64,000 nt of DNA, from contig NZ_BBIU01000029.1 in the NCBI RefSeq assembly GCF_000730645.1, forward strand, positions 1 through 64,000. The letters are read 5' to 3'. This stretch comes from Pseudomonas parafulva NBRC 16636 = DSM 17004 (GTDB taxonomy: Bacteria; Pseudomonadota; Gammaproteobacteria; Pseudomonadales; Pseudomonadaceae). The notes beneath the pieces were generated by a model, which was given only the letters and a program-made list of their open reading frames with translations, was not told the origin of the DNA and ran no database searches. Made by a program: the position numbers and the translations under genes. Positions 27,384 through 35,443 of the stretch are shown here, in pieces; position 1 is the first letter of the stretch, and each line of letters opens with the position of its first letter.

Positions 27384-27584
27384 TTAGTGGCGTGGCTCCA
27401 GGTCGCCGGAATACAGCTCATCTTCCGACTCTTCTGCCCCCGGGATCTTGTGTTCCTCCGAAGCCCAGGCCCCCAGGTCGATCAGTTTGCATCGGTCCGA
27501 GCAAAACGGCCGAAAAGCGCTTTTCTCATTCCATTCCACAGGTGCGCCACAGGTTGGGCAATCCACGGTCATTGGCTGGCTCAT
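27384..27584 (-). CDS. yacG: DNA gyrase inhibitor YacG
   Basis: This 66-residue zinc protein has CPTCGAPVEW and FCSDRCKLIDLGAW: a four-Cys site (C-x2-C-x15-C-x3-C). In E. coli YacG binds GyrB and blocks its activity. It overlaps the end of coaE by 4 nt, and pilD-coaE-yacG is the common Pseudomonas order. Confidence 0.94.
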   Translation of the reverse strand: MSQPMTVDCPTCGAPVEWNEKSAFRPFCSDRCKLIDLGAWASEEHKIPGAEESEDELYSGDLEPRH

Positions 27585-28204
27585 GGCTGGCCTCCTCGTA
27601 AAGTCAGGTAAAAATGGTGCAGGCGGTCAATCTGCTCGTGCAGCGCGGCCAGGTCGCCGTCGTTCACCACCACATCGTCGGCATGGCGCAGGCGATCCTC
27701 CCGGCTCAGTTGCGCCTTGAGAATGGCCTGGACCTGCTCGGCGCTGGTGTTGTCGCGGGCCAGGGTGCGGGACACCTGCAGGTGGTGCGGTGCATCGATC
27801 ACCAACACCCGCTGGGTTTTCTGATACTGCCCCGACTCGATCAGCAAAGGTGATACGTACACCGCATAGGGCGATTGCCCCTTGGCCAGGTAACTGAAAA
27901 TCTCCTGCCCGATCAGCGGGTGCAGCAGCTGCTCCAGCCATTTGCGCTGTACCGGGTCGGCAAAAATCAGCTGCCGCAGCGCGGCGCGGTCCAGTTGCCC
28001 GTCTGCCTGCAACACGCCGGGCCCGAAGTGCTCGACGATGCTGGCCAGGGCAGGGCGGCCGGGCTCCACCACCCAGCGCGCCGCCTGGTCGGCATCAACC
28101 AAATGCACGCCGAGCTCGACAAATCGCTCTGCAGCCGCGCTCTTGCCGCTGCCAATACCGCCGGTAAGGCCAAGAATCCAGGGGGTGAAGGCCGCAGTGG
28201 TCAT
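27581..28204 (-). CDS. coaE: Dephospho-CoA kinase
   Basis: This 207-residue P-loop kinase has GLTGGIGSGKSAAAERF at the N-terminus and the DADQAARWVVEPG and LLIESGQYQK stretches of the family. It phosphorylates the ribose 3'-OH of dephospho-CoA, the last step of CoA synthesis. It overlaps pilD upstream and yacG downstream by 4 nt each, so the set is translationally coupled. Confidence 0.96.
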   Translation of the reverse strand: MTTAAFTPWILGLTGGIGSGKSAAAERFVELGVHLVDADQAARWVVEPGRPALASIVEHFGPGVLQADGQLDRAALRQLIFADPVQRKWLEQLLHPLIGQEIFSYLAKGQSPYAVYVSPLLIESGQYQKTQRVLVIDAPHHLQVSRTLARDNTSAEQVQAILKAQLSREDRLRHADDVVVNDGDLAALHEQIDRLHHFYLTLRGGQP

Positions 28205-29070
28205 CGGTATCCAAGCAGTTGCATGTAGGAGAGGTGTATTTCATCACCCCAGAGCACAGCAATCCACCCCGCGATGGCCAGATAAGGCCCAAAGGGGATG
28301 GGCGTACCCAGCGCATGCCTGCGCAAACCCACCAGGCACAGGCCAACCACAGCACCCACCACCGACGACAACAGCAACGTCAACGGCAGTACCTGCCACC
28401 CGCCCCAGGCCCCAATCAGCGCCATCAGCTTGAAGTCGCCAAAGCCCATGCCCTCTTTGTTGGTGAGCAACTTGAACGCCCAGTACACCGCCCACAGGCT
28501 CAAGTACCCCGCCACCGCACCCCACAGCGCATCGGAGAGCGGCACATAGAGCCCGGCGCAGTTCACGATCAGCCCCAGCCACAACATTGGCAGCACCAGC
28601 ACATCCGGTAGCAGCTGGTGCCTGGCGTCGATCAGGCTCAGCGCCAGCAGGCACCAGGTCAGCAGCAGTGCCATCAAAGCCTGGGCCGAGGGCCCAAAGC
28701 GCCACGCCACCGCCAGCGACAACAGCGCGCAGGCCGCTTCAACCAACGGGTAGCGCAGGCTGATGCTGGCCTTGCAGGCCCCGCAGCGCCCACCCAAGGC
28801 CAGGTAACTGAGCAGCGGAATGTTCTGCCACGCCCGAATGCGCTGCCCGCACCCCGGGCAGTGCGAGGCCGGCAGGCACAGGTCGAAACGCTGGTAGAGC
28901 GTAACGGGCAGGTTCAACACCGCTTGCGCTTCACGCCGCCACTGCCGCTCCAGCATGATTGGCAGACGGTGCACCAGAACGTTCAGAAAGCTACCCGCCA
29001 ACAAGCCAAGCAGGGCCACCAGGGTAATGAAGTACGCCGGCTGCATCGCCAGCAAGTTCCACACAGTCAT
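28201..29070 (-). CDS. pilD: Prepilin leader peptidase / N-methyltransferase
   Basis: This 289-residue inner-membrane aspartyl protease of the GXGD type has catalytic aspartates in DARHQLLPDVL and GFGDFKLMALIG. The zinc-binding Cys quartet lies in the first cytosolic loop (CPGCGQ and CGACKA). It cuts prepilins after Gly and methylates the new N-terminus. Substrates encoded here include PilA and the minor pilins at 11.7-13.9 kb; type II secretion pseudopilins elsewhere are also expected targets. Confidence 0.95.
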   Translation of the reverse strand: MTVWNLLAMQPAYFITLVALLGLLAGSFLNVLVHRLPIMLERQWRREAQAVLNLPVTLYQRFDLCLPASHCPGCGQRIRAWQNIPLLSYLALGGRCGACKASISLRYPLVEAACALLSLAVAWRFGPSAQALMALLLTWCLLALSLIDARHQLLPDVLVLPMLWLGLIVNCAGLYVPLSDALWGAVAGYLSLWAVYWAFKLLTNKEGMGFGDFKLMALIGAWGGWQVLPLTLLLSSVVGAVVGLCLVGLRRHALGTPIPFGPYLAIAGWIAVLWGDEIHLSYMQLLGYR

Positions 29071-29072
29071 CG

Positions 29073-30281
29073 TCAGATCAAACTACCCAGCTGGAAAATC
29101 GGCAGGTACATGGCCACCACCAGGCCACCGACCAGCACCCCCAGCACCAGCACGATGGCGGGTTCCAGCAGGCTGGTCATCTGGTCCAGCGTCTGGCTGA
29201 CCTGTTCTTCATAATGGCTGGCGGCCTTGTCCAGCATCTGGTCCAGCGTGCCGCTGGATTCGCCGATAGCCGTCAACTGCACCAGCAACGGCGGGAACAG
29301 CACCTCCCCAGCCATCGCCCGATGCAGCCCCAGCCCATTGGCCATGCCCTGGCGCAGCCGCAGCACCGCCTGCTCATGCAGCTCACCGCCGCACACTTTG
29401 GCCACCGTGCCCAGCGCATCCAGCAGCGGCACGCCCGCCGTGTACGATGTCGCCAGGCTGCGCGCAAACCGCGCCAGGGCCGCCTGCCCCATCAGCGCCC
29501 CGAACACCGGCACCTGCAGCACCCTGTGCGCCCACCATAAACGCACCGGCAGATGCCGCCGATACAGCTGCCGCAAAGCCACACCCAGCCCCACTGCCAC
29601 CAACAGCAGCCAGGGGGCATGCCGCCCAAACCCCGCCGCCAGGTCGATCACAAATTGCGTGAACGCAGGCAACGCAGTATTCATGCCCGCGAACAAAGAC
29701 TCGAACTGCGGAATCACCTCCAGCAACAACACCGCCGACACCCCCAGCCCCGTCAGCAACAGCAACAACGGGTAGATCATCGCCTTACGCACCTTCTTCT
29801 GCAGCGCCCGCCGCTGCTCCAGCATGCCGGCAAGCTGTTCCAGTTGCCGGTCGAGCGTGCCCGACTGCTCACCCACCCGCACCAGGTTGCAGTACAGCGC
29901 ATCGAACCACCCCGGGTGGCGCTGCAGTGCATCCGCCAGCCCAAGCCCCGCGTGCAAATCCTGTTTCAATTTACCCAGCAACTGCGCCTGCCCCGCCTCG
30001 CAACCACTGCGGCCCATCACCTCCAGTGCCTGCAACAGCGGCACGCCGGCCTTGAGCAACGTCGCCAATTGCTGGCTGAAACCCGCCGGGTCCGCCTTCG
30101 CCTGCCGCTTGGGCAACCCCAGGGCCAGCCCGCCAGCAGGCCGCAAACTCACCACGTTGATGCCTTGGCGTATAAGCCCCGCCCGCACATAGGCAGGGCT
30201 GCGCCCCGCCGTTTGCCCAGTGACAGGCGTGCCGTGGGCATCCGTGCCACGCCAGGTGTAGCGCTGTGTTGTCGCGTTCAT
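29073..30281 (-). CDS. pilC: Type IV pilus inner-membrane platform protein PilC
   Basis: The protein is 402 residues from ATG at 30281. Two T2SF domains are seen, each followed by hydrophobic segments, with the conserved LLQALEVMGRSG and GVPLLDALGTVA repeats. PilC/GspF proteins form the platform that the assembly ATPase turns. The usual neighbour pilB is absent between pilA and pilC, so the motor must be encoded elsewhere or be missing. It ends 2 bp before pilD and is divergent from pilA. Confidence 0.93.
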   Translation of the reverse strand: MNATTQRYTWRGTDAHGTPVTGQTAGRSPAYVRAGLIRQGINVVSLRPAGGLALGLPKRQAKADPAGFSQQLATLLKAGVPLLQALEVMGRSGCEAGQAQLLGKLKQDLHAGLGLADALQRHPGWFDALYCNLVRVGEQSGTLDRQLEQLAGMLEQRRALQKKVRKAMIYPLLLLLTGLGVSAVLLLEVIPQFESLFAGMNTALPAFTQFVIDLAAGFGRHAPWLLLVAVGLGVALRQLYRRHLPVRLWWAHRVLQVPVFGALMGQAALARFARSLATSYTAGVPLLDALGTVAKVCGGELHEQAVLRLRQGMANGLGLHRAMAGEVLFPPLLVQLTAIGESSGTLDQMLDKAASHYEEQVSQTLDQMTSLLEPAIVLVLGVLVGGLVVAMYLPIFQLGSLI

Positions 30282-30493
30282 AAAAAGGCCTTTTCTGCCC
30301 GTGGGACAAGCCTGGAAACAGCTTGCCCCGTCCATGGAAGGGCGCGCGTCCGTGTTGCTCACTAGAGTAGATCAGCGATGGCGAAGCCCACGCAGGCAGG
30401 GGTGACAAAAGGTGTCTGTTCAGGCCTACTGCGCCGCTGCCGGTGGGGCGCGCCGGTTTTCTAAGTGCATGCGTATCGAAAAGGAAACTGTTC

Positions 30494-30904
30494 ATGAAAG
30501 GGCAACGCGGTATCACCCTGATCGAACTGATGATCGTTGTCGCGATCATCGGCATTCTGGCGACCATCGCCTTACCGATGTACACCAACCACCAGGCCCG
30601 CTCCAAGGCCGCCGCCGGCCTGCTGGAAATCAGCGCGCTCAAAACCCCGATGGACCTGCGGCTGAACGATGGCCGCGACGTCACCGACGTCGCCAGCCTG
30701 GGCGGCCAGCCCACCACCGCACACTGCGCCATCACCGCCAGCGGCAAGGCCGCAGACGCCAGCGCCAGCATCGTCTGCACCCTGGTCGATGCCCCGGCCA
30801 ATGTGCTGGGCAAGGGCCTGACGCTGACCCGTTCTCCTAGTGGTTGGGCGTGCAGTACTGACATCGAGGAAGAGCTGGCGCCCAAGGGGTGCAAAGCGCC
30901 GTGA
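30494..30904 (+). CDS. pilA: Type IV major pilin PilA
   Basis: The protein is 136 residues from ATG at 30494, with AAGGA eleven bases upstream. The leader MKGQRG is followed by ITLIELMIVVAIIGILATIA, with Glu5 for processing by PilD. The C-terminal half has four Cys residues (near TAHCAIT, SIVCTLV, WACSTD and PKGCKAP); the last pair can form the pilin D-loop. It is short for a pilin of this class. The 212-bp gap to pilC holds its promoter; I looked for a sigma-54 -24/-12 site and did not find a convincing one. Confidence 0.9.
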   Translation: MKGQRGITLIELMIVVAIIGILATIALPMYTNHQARSKAAAGLLEISALKTPMDLRLNDGRDVTDVASLGGQPTTAHCAITASGKAADASASIVCTLVDAPANVLGKGLTLTRSPSGWACSTDIEEELAPKGCKAP

Positions 30905-30974
30905 GGGGAGGGGAATAAGCCAGCGGAAACAGAGGTTTGCGTAACGGGTGCGGCAGTGGTACGTTGCGCTACAC

Positions 30975-31050
30975 GCCGGTGTAGCTCAGTCGGTAGAGCA
31001 GCGCACTCGTAACGCGAAGGTCGTAGGTTCGATTCCTATCCCCGGCACCA
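30975..31050 (+). tRNA. tRNA-Thr (anticodon CGT)
   Basis: This 76-nt cloverleaf has acceptor GCCGGTG, D-arm AGCTCAGTCGGTAGAGC, anticodon loop CTCGTAA and T-arm GGTTCGATTCC, with CCA encoded. tRNA genes are frequent integration sites, and an AT-rich accessory stretch begins right after this one. Confidence 0.95.
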
Positions 31051-31080
31051 GAAAAATCAAGGCATCCAGCCGAATTACCG

Positions 31081-31117
31081 TGACAGCAGCGAGCGGTGTG
31101 ACAGCAGGGTGACAGCA
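31081..31117 (+). repeat. Three direct TGACAGCA repeats next to tRNA-Thr
   Basis: TGACAGCA(G) occurs at 31081-31089, 31099-31107 and 31110-31117, all in one direction and 30-67 bp past the tRNA end. Short iterated motifs next to a tRNA attachment site are what integrase arm sites look like. No integrase gene is present, so this is a possible att remnant. Confidence 0.5.
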
Positions 31118-31121
31118 AAGA

Positions 31122-31158
31122 GAAGCCCCGCACATAGACGATCTGGCGGGGCTTTTTC
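31122..31158 (+). terminator. Terminator downstream of tRNA-Thr
   Basis: AGCCCCGC (31124-31131) pairs with GCGGGGCT (31146-31153), followed by a T-run. It would end transcripts from the tRNA side. Confidence 0.75.
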
Positions 31159-31216
31159 ATGGACGCGACGAAATAAAGATTGCGGATTTCGTGGCGCTGA
31201 TCGGGTTTACCTCCAA

Positions 31217-31441
31217 TTAATAAACCTGATCCGCAAAGCCATAGAGCTTGGCAGCCCGATCGAGCTCGGCTTGTGCCTCAGCCGGGCCGGCCGGGCTGAG
31301 CACGTAGCCGCTGGCCTGCAGAATCGCAATACAGCAAGCTGATTTGGCCTGGCTCTCGCAGTTAGGTTTTATCGATCTGAGTAGGCGCGTCAGCTCATCA
31401 GCCTGGCTCAGAAACTGAGTAGCAGTGAGTGATTGTGTCAT
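31217..31441 (-). CDS. Small hypothetical protein, accessory island
   Basis: This 74-residue protein begins MTQSLTATQFLSQADELTRLL and has GGAGGT seven bases before the ATG, so translation is likely. It is Ala/Gln-rich and helical, with a CC pair near the middle and no membrane segment. I do not recognise a family. It lies within the tRNA-Thr-linked island, where such small genes often belong to integrated elements. Confidence 0.55.
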   Translation of the reverse strand: MTQSLTATQFLSQADELTRLLRSIKPNCESQAKSACCIAILQASGYVLSPAGPAEAQAELDRAAKLYGFADQVY

Positions 31442-31618
31442 TGGTGAGACCTCCGCCGAGGGGCTATGAATCTCGGCACCGATTCAAGATGCCGTCACCA
31501 TGCCTCCGACTGGCAGAAGATCATTAGGCTGACTAAGCAATACGAAGCTGGCCATGCGCTGCCTGCCTGGAAGTGAGCCAAGCTCAAATCTAACGGCGTC
31601 GCCAGTCGTGCGCTTTTT

Positions 31619-31672
31619 CCAGTCGCGCCCACCCTGGGGCATGGGCACAATTGGAAAAAAGGGCACGACTGG
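31619..31672. repeat. Imperfect inverted repeat upstream of the DUF4238 gene
   Basis: CCAGTCGCGCCC (31619-31630) and GGGCACGACTGG (31661-31672) are inverted copies with one mismatch and a 30-base spacer. The right arm is part of the direct repeat at 31659-31681. This could be a recombination end, an operator or a hairpin. Confidence 0.5.
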
Positions 31673-31681
31673 GTATTCTTA
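31659..31681. repeat. Direct repeat copy 1 flanking the DUF4238 gene
   Basis: AAGGGCACGACTGGGTAT followed by TCTTA matches 32736-32758 (same 18 bases, then CCTTA): 22 of 23 identical. The two copies enclose the DUF4238 gene, about 1.08 kb apart. Confidence 0.7.
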
Positions 31682-31721
31682 TTAACCAATGATTCCCGTC
31701 ACAGGACAAGTAGAAAGGGCC

Positions 31722-32711
31722 ATGGATGAAAAGTTTTTCGAAGTAAAGAAGAAACATCACCATGTTTGGCGGAGTTACATAAAACGTTGGTCTCTGGATG
31801 GGGTGAATGCATTTCATACAACTAAAACCGGAAAGATCGCAAAACACGGCATCCTTGGTATTGGCATGGACCTGCATTTTTATAAGCTGACATGCTTAAG
31901 CGAGTTTGATGTGCAGCTAATAAAAATGGCTTCTAAGAAAAGCGCTCCCGATCAACACGAGCTGCACATGAGCTATCTATCAGATTTTTTGCTTTTTCAA
32001 ACAGTCTCTGACCTTTATAGCGAAATAGGTCGCCATCATCCTGAGGCAGATAGATCTATCCAAGCTCTTGAAAGCAAAATGATGGAAAATCTTCACTCAT
32101 CGCACGAAAACTCAGTGCTCCCGATATTTGAATGCCTTGCTGCCGGGGGATTGGAAGTTCTTAATGAGAATGCCAATGTGCTGGAGTTTCTGAGTTTCGT
32201 TGGTCACCAGTTCTCTAGAACAAAAGCCTTCAAGGAGAAAGCGCTTGCGAGTTTAAACCGAAGCACGCCCGATTTTTTGAGAGTGGCACAAAGCATGGAG
32301 AATAGCTGGTGGTTCATTAGCTACATGCTGGGTATGAATCTAGGTCGGGAACTGTACCTGAATCGAACTGGCTATACTCACTCGCTTTTACAAAGCGATG
32401 GAGAGGTTGAATTTATAACGTCGGATCAGCCAGTCATAAATATCCATGAGCAGGTATGGCGCGCTGAATATAAGACTGCTGAGCATGTAGATTTCTATTA
32501 CCCGATCTCGCCGACTTATGCGTTTGTGGCTGCTGAATCTGGAAAGTTCGGCGGCGGGCTTGTGGTAGTTGGAAAACAAATAGTCAATGAACTTAACGCA
32601 AAGTTGGCGATCCGGGCTGCTTCTACAATCATAGGTTCGAGCCCTCAGTCTATCCAGCCCCTGCTCAATTTAGTTGGCAAAGACAAGACTAATATAGGGT
32701 GTATTTACTAA
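31722..32711 (+). CDS. DUF4238-family protein
   Basis: The protein is 329 residues from ATG at 31722, with GAAAGGG just upstream. The N-terminal KKHHHVWRSYIKRWS is the DUF4238 hallmark (His cluster then a YxxxW/F strand). The family function is not established. The rest is soluble, with conserved-looking FITSDQPVINIHE and FYYPISPTYAFVA stretches near residues 230-265, typical of the family's second half. Codon use is AT-richer than the host genes, pointing to transfer. The gene is bracketed by a 23-bp direct repeat, as if it moved as a cassette. It could be a defence or toxin gene; this is inference from context. Confidence 0.75.
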   Translation: MDEKFFEVKKKHHHVWRSYIKRWSLDGVNAFHTTKTGKIAKHGILGIGMDLHFYKLTCLSEFDVQLIKMASKKSAPDQHELHMSYLSDFLLFQTVSDLYSEIGRHHPEADRSIQALESKMMENLHSSHENSVLPIFECLAAGGLEVLNENANVLEFLSFVGHQFSRTKAFKEKALASLNRSTPDFLRVAQSMENSWWFISYMLGMNLGRELYLNRTGYTHSLLQSDGEVEFITSDQPVINIHEQVWRAEYKTAEHVDFYYPISPTYAFVAAESGKFGGGLVVVGKQIVNELNAKLAIRAASTIIGSSPQSIQPLLNLVGKDKTNIGCIY

Positions 32712-32735
32712 GCTCTTTTCCAAAGCTCACGTCCC

Positions 32736-32758
32736 AAGGGCACGACTGGGTATCCTTA
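32736..32758. repeat. Direct repeat copy 2 flanking the DUF4238 gene
   Basis: This is the second copy of the sequence at 31659-31681, with a single mismatch. It begins 25 bp after the DUF4238 stop and just before an IS66-type transposase fragment. Confidence 0.7.
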
Positions 32759-32799
32759 AAACTGAGGACACCCCCGGTTACTGCTTCAGCCAAACATGC

Positions 32800-32965
32800 T
32801 GATTTAGCTCGTCGGCGAATTTTGTTGGTCGAGACCGGGAAGGTCAACGGCCGAGAGCCTTACACGTGGCTGCGCCATGTACTTGAACGGCTGCCGCACG
32901 CCTCGTCAGTAGCAGACTACGAAGCGCTGCTGCCGTGGAACTGCTCGCCAGAGATGCCATGGTAA
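32800..32965 (+). pseudogene. IS66-family transposase (TnpC), C-terminal remnant
   Basis: The frame reads VETGKVNGREPYTWLRHVLE and then RLPHASSVADYEALLPWNC, the well-known C-terminal end of IS66 TnpC transposases. The bulk of the gene, including the catalytic residues, is absent, so the element is dead. After the stop, 32966-33015 keeps a short hairpin (AACCCACTG ... GTGGGGTTT) and ends CATACTTAC, which looks like the right IS66 end. This dates an insertion-deletion event between the DUF4238 gene and the metalloprotease-like gene. Confidence 0.8.
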
Positions 32966-33015
32966 ACTGTTAACCCACTGTAAGGCAGGTGGGGTTTAGA
33001 AATCGCATACTTACC
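32966..33015 (+). mobile_element. Probable right end of the IS66-type element
   Basis: After the transposase stop, a sequence like the tail of IS66-group elements runs to a CTTAC end at 33011-33015. The left end is not present nearby, so only the right part of the element survives. Confidence 0.5.
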
Positions 33016-33141
33016 AGGCAGACAGCTTCGAGCTCGAACTCAGGGGTAAAGGTACGACGTTGCCTAGTCAGCAGACACTTCTCTGTGACGAGCGTTCTCG
33101 CCTAAATGGGGGGCGGTTTCATTGAACCACTGCACTAGACT

Positions 33142-34590
33142 CTATGATGGAGTTGAGTTTTTGTAAGCGTCGTCGTATTCGCGGAACCGATGATTCCTCA
33201 ATGACTTCACACCATTTACGTACCAGCATACCTCACCTTCCTGAGTTCCAACGTCATGCATCCAAGGGGAGCTGGAGCACAGGTTTGGGTCTGCTCTATT
33301 ATTCTTTAATGGGCAAATTTTAATATAAGGGCAGGACAGATTATTTTGACTGTTTTGGAGTTCAGAAGTATTATTGAAGCCGGCGCTGCTAGACAAGTGG
33401 AGTTGAGAAAACTGAAGGGCACTCTGTAGAATAGAGATTGATCCGATTTCAGTGTCGCTTAGGTCGGAAACATTGCTTCCTGTCCAGTAGTAATCAGCCG
33501 TGCCATCAGGCTTGTTTTGTAGAATGCATCTAGGAGGAAAATTACCGGTCATAATTATATGTGTAAAATTTTCTAAGGTTAGTTTATGACTTAAAAAAAT
33601 CAACTCGTAAAACGGGTCTGCTTTTCGTTTTTGAATGGCGCAAGTGGTGATGGTATTTAAAGTTGATAGGCCTGTTTTTAGTGCGGTACTTGAAAATACA
33701 GTCCTCTCGAGCTGGTCTATAGTTTCTTGGTATTCCGACACTGCTGCCTCAAATTCCAGCATCATGTCTTTACTGAAGTCCTCGAAATAGGAGCTTCCTC
33801 GCTTGAGCGCCGATGTGGATACAATCAGTCCATGAGAGGGGATTTTATGCTGCAGGGCGATGGTACCGACCTTTACCAATTCAGATAAATCGCACTCGCG
33901 GCCAACTAAGTGCTCTACTATAGGGCGATATAATCTATAAGGCATTGGCGGAGTATAGTACTCTAACTCGGCGCCAGTTTTGCCTGTGATATTGTTGCGG
34001 ACCTGCTTTTCTATTTCATAAGCTATCCCCTCTGTGATCATGCTATAACCAATATTATCTATCTCGACTTCCTTTTGAGATCCTGCAATTTTGAATTTTA
34101 ATTTCATGCCGGCAATGGTGAAGGGCTCGTCATAGTCGTTAGTTTTCTCGTGCATTAAAGTCTCTTCAAAATGAAACTCTGTTAAGTATCCTTGCTCACG
34201 AATTTTCTCTGTGCAACCGATAATCCTAAAGTAGTCTTCCTCAAAGTTTCTCAGTAGGTCGTCATTGACATTCTTGTAGACTGAACCTTGACGAATGTAG
34301 TGGCCATTGTCGTCAGTTCCAGTCGCGAATATCTGTAAGGCTGTCAGTCTGCTTTGTAGTAACTGAAGTCCAGCTGTAGTGGATAAGTTATGAAGTTGGT
34401 GGATGAATTCATGGATGTGTAGTCCCATCGTATCCTCCAAGACACCGGCTTTGATATCTTTTTTCTCTATTAGAGTCGACAAGTCTGCCGTTTCTGGGAG
34501 TGTTGTAAATAGTGCGTTATTTATATAGCTTGCGAGTGCACTAAACATAGTGTTTTTGTTGTTTGTAAATTGATCTTTCTCTGCTTTCAT
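33142..34590 (-). CDS. Uncharacterised protein with HExxH zinc-protease-like motif and four-Cys tail
   Basis: This 482-residue soluble protein is not one I recognise. HEFIH at residues 60-64 (in LHIHEFIHQLHNLS) fits the HExxH zincin motif, and EGIAYE at 187-192 offers Glu187 as the usual downstream ligand of gluzincin-type proteases. A second possible metal site lies at the C-terminus: Cys420, Cys426, Cys438 and Cys455. There is no signal peptide or membrane helix. Codon use is strongly AT-rich relative to the flanks, so it was probably acquired. It is divergent from nothing obvious and has no partner in an operon; the DUF4238 gene and IS66 remnant lie beyond its 3' end. Protease activity is inferred from motif only. 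Confidence 0.7.
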   Translation of the reverse strand: MKAEKDQFTNNKNTMFSALASYINNALFTTLPETADLSTLIEKKDIKAGVLEDTMGLHIHEFIHQLHNLSTTAGLQLLQSRLTALQIFATGTDDNGHYIRQGSVYKNVNDDLLRNFEEDYFRIIGCTEKIREQGYLTEFHFEETLMHEKTNDYDEPFTIAGMKLKFKIAGSQKEVEIDNIGYSMITEGIAYEIEKQVRNNITGKTGAELEYYTPPMPYRLYRPIVEHLVGRECDLSELVKVGTIALQHKIPSHGLIVSTSALKRGSSYFEDFSKDMMLEFEAAVSEYQETIDQLERTVFSSTALKTGLSTLNTITTCAIQKRKADPFYELIFLSHKLTLENFTHIIMTGNFPPRCILQNKPDGTADYYWTGSNVSDLSDTEIGSISILQSALQFSQLHLSSSAGFNNTSELQNSQNNLSCPYIKICPLKNNRADPNLCSSSPWMHDVGTQEGEVCWYVNGVKSLRNHRFREYDDAYKNSTPS

Positions 34591-35260
34591 TGCATGAATT
34601 CCTCAAGCTCACGAGTCAGTAAAATTATGTTGGTTACGGTAGCTGCAGGCAATATTTTTAATAATGTTTCTCAGGCTGCTCGCAGTTGGCAAGTGGACGT
34701 CTCCCTCATGTATAAGTCGGATGGCCGGTTAGCATCGTATGTTTGGCTAAGTCCATGTGAATCCGTATATTACTCATAATGCTCATTGCTTTATTTGTGC
34801 GATTGTGAGCTTTCCCGTTTGTGAAAAAACGATTCACCCACCGCTTTCGCTCTAGTCTCCGTTGACCAGCGTAATTTAAGCTCACGCGAGAAATCTTCGC
34901 CATCATTAATCAAGGCATATACTTCTTTGCTTATTGCTGAGAAAAACGAACCGAGGTCACACCACCTGACGTTAGGCAGAACGGCTGATGTGCAGCGCAT
35001 TGTCCCAAACAGGCAATCCAGCATCTCTAGGATGCTCATATTGGCACGTGGAGCCGACGATAAAATTTACGGCGCTCGTGGAAGAGTGCAGTGCCCATTG
35101 ACTCACTAACCTCATGCGCATCCGAGGTAAGCCAGGCATTCGGGTTTGTAGCGAAGATCACTGACACTTCGACATGGTGGGAGGAGGCTTCGCGATTTCC
35201 GATTCGATTCCACTGAAAACCATAACTAGCTGATATGTTTAGAGTCACGGTAGGAGGTAC
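34591..35260. other. Gene-poor AT-rich stretch with two doubtful minus-strand reading frames
   Basis: Two adjoining frames on the minus strand (35248-35036, then 35039-34791) overlap by ATGA and could encode 70 and 82 residues. The first starts at GTG without a ribosome site, and neither resembles a family I know. They may be remains of one older gene. The stretch otherwise looks like decayed island sequence. Confidence 0.35.
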
Positions 35261-35443
35261 ATGAAAAAATCCACGAAATTCCAGCCCCGCGAAAACCGGG
35301 CCCTGACGGCCAACAACCGTCTTTCTATGCCTGCACTATGCACATACCTTATGGCGATTTCTCGCTATCCAGCCCTCCTTGGAACCCGCTTCATGCGGGT
35401 TTTCTGTACTGCTGGCCCATCACTTCGTCTCGCCACCGACTAG
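35261..35443 (+). CDS. Possible small protein with strong ribosome site
   Basis: ATG at 35261 follows TAGGAGGTAC, one of the best ribosome sites in the island. The frame is 60 residues, begins MKKSTKFQPRENRALTANNR and ends in an unconvincing Cys/Arg-rich tail that runs through a terminator-like hairpin (35383-35402). The start may be the surviving 5' end of a longer small gene. No family is recognised. Confidence 0.3.
   Translation: MKKSTKFQPRENRALTANNRLSMPALCTYLMAISRYPALLGTRFMRVFCTAGPSLRLATD
35383..35404 (+). terminator. Terminator-like hairpin upstream of poxB
   Basis: AACCCGC (35383-35389) pairs with GCGGGTT (35395-35401) around TTCAT and is followed by T residues. It may end transcription coming out of the island. 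Confidence 0.65.

Noticed and set aside
30282..30493. Sigma-54 promoter of pilA
   Set aside because: Expected for pilA, but no GG-N10-GC pair with good flanks was found, so not called.
30969..31160. Small frame antisense to tRNA-Thr
   Set aside because: It translates the tRNA backwards (the DRNRTYDL-type artefact often annotated at tRNAs).
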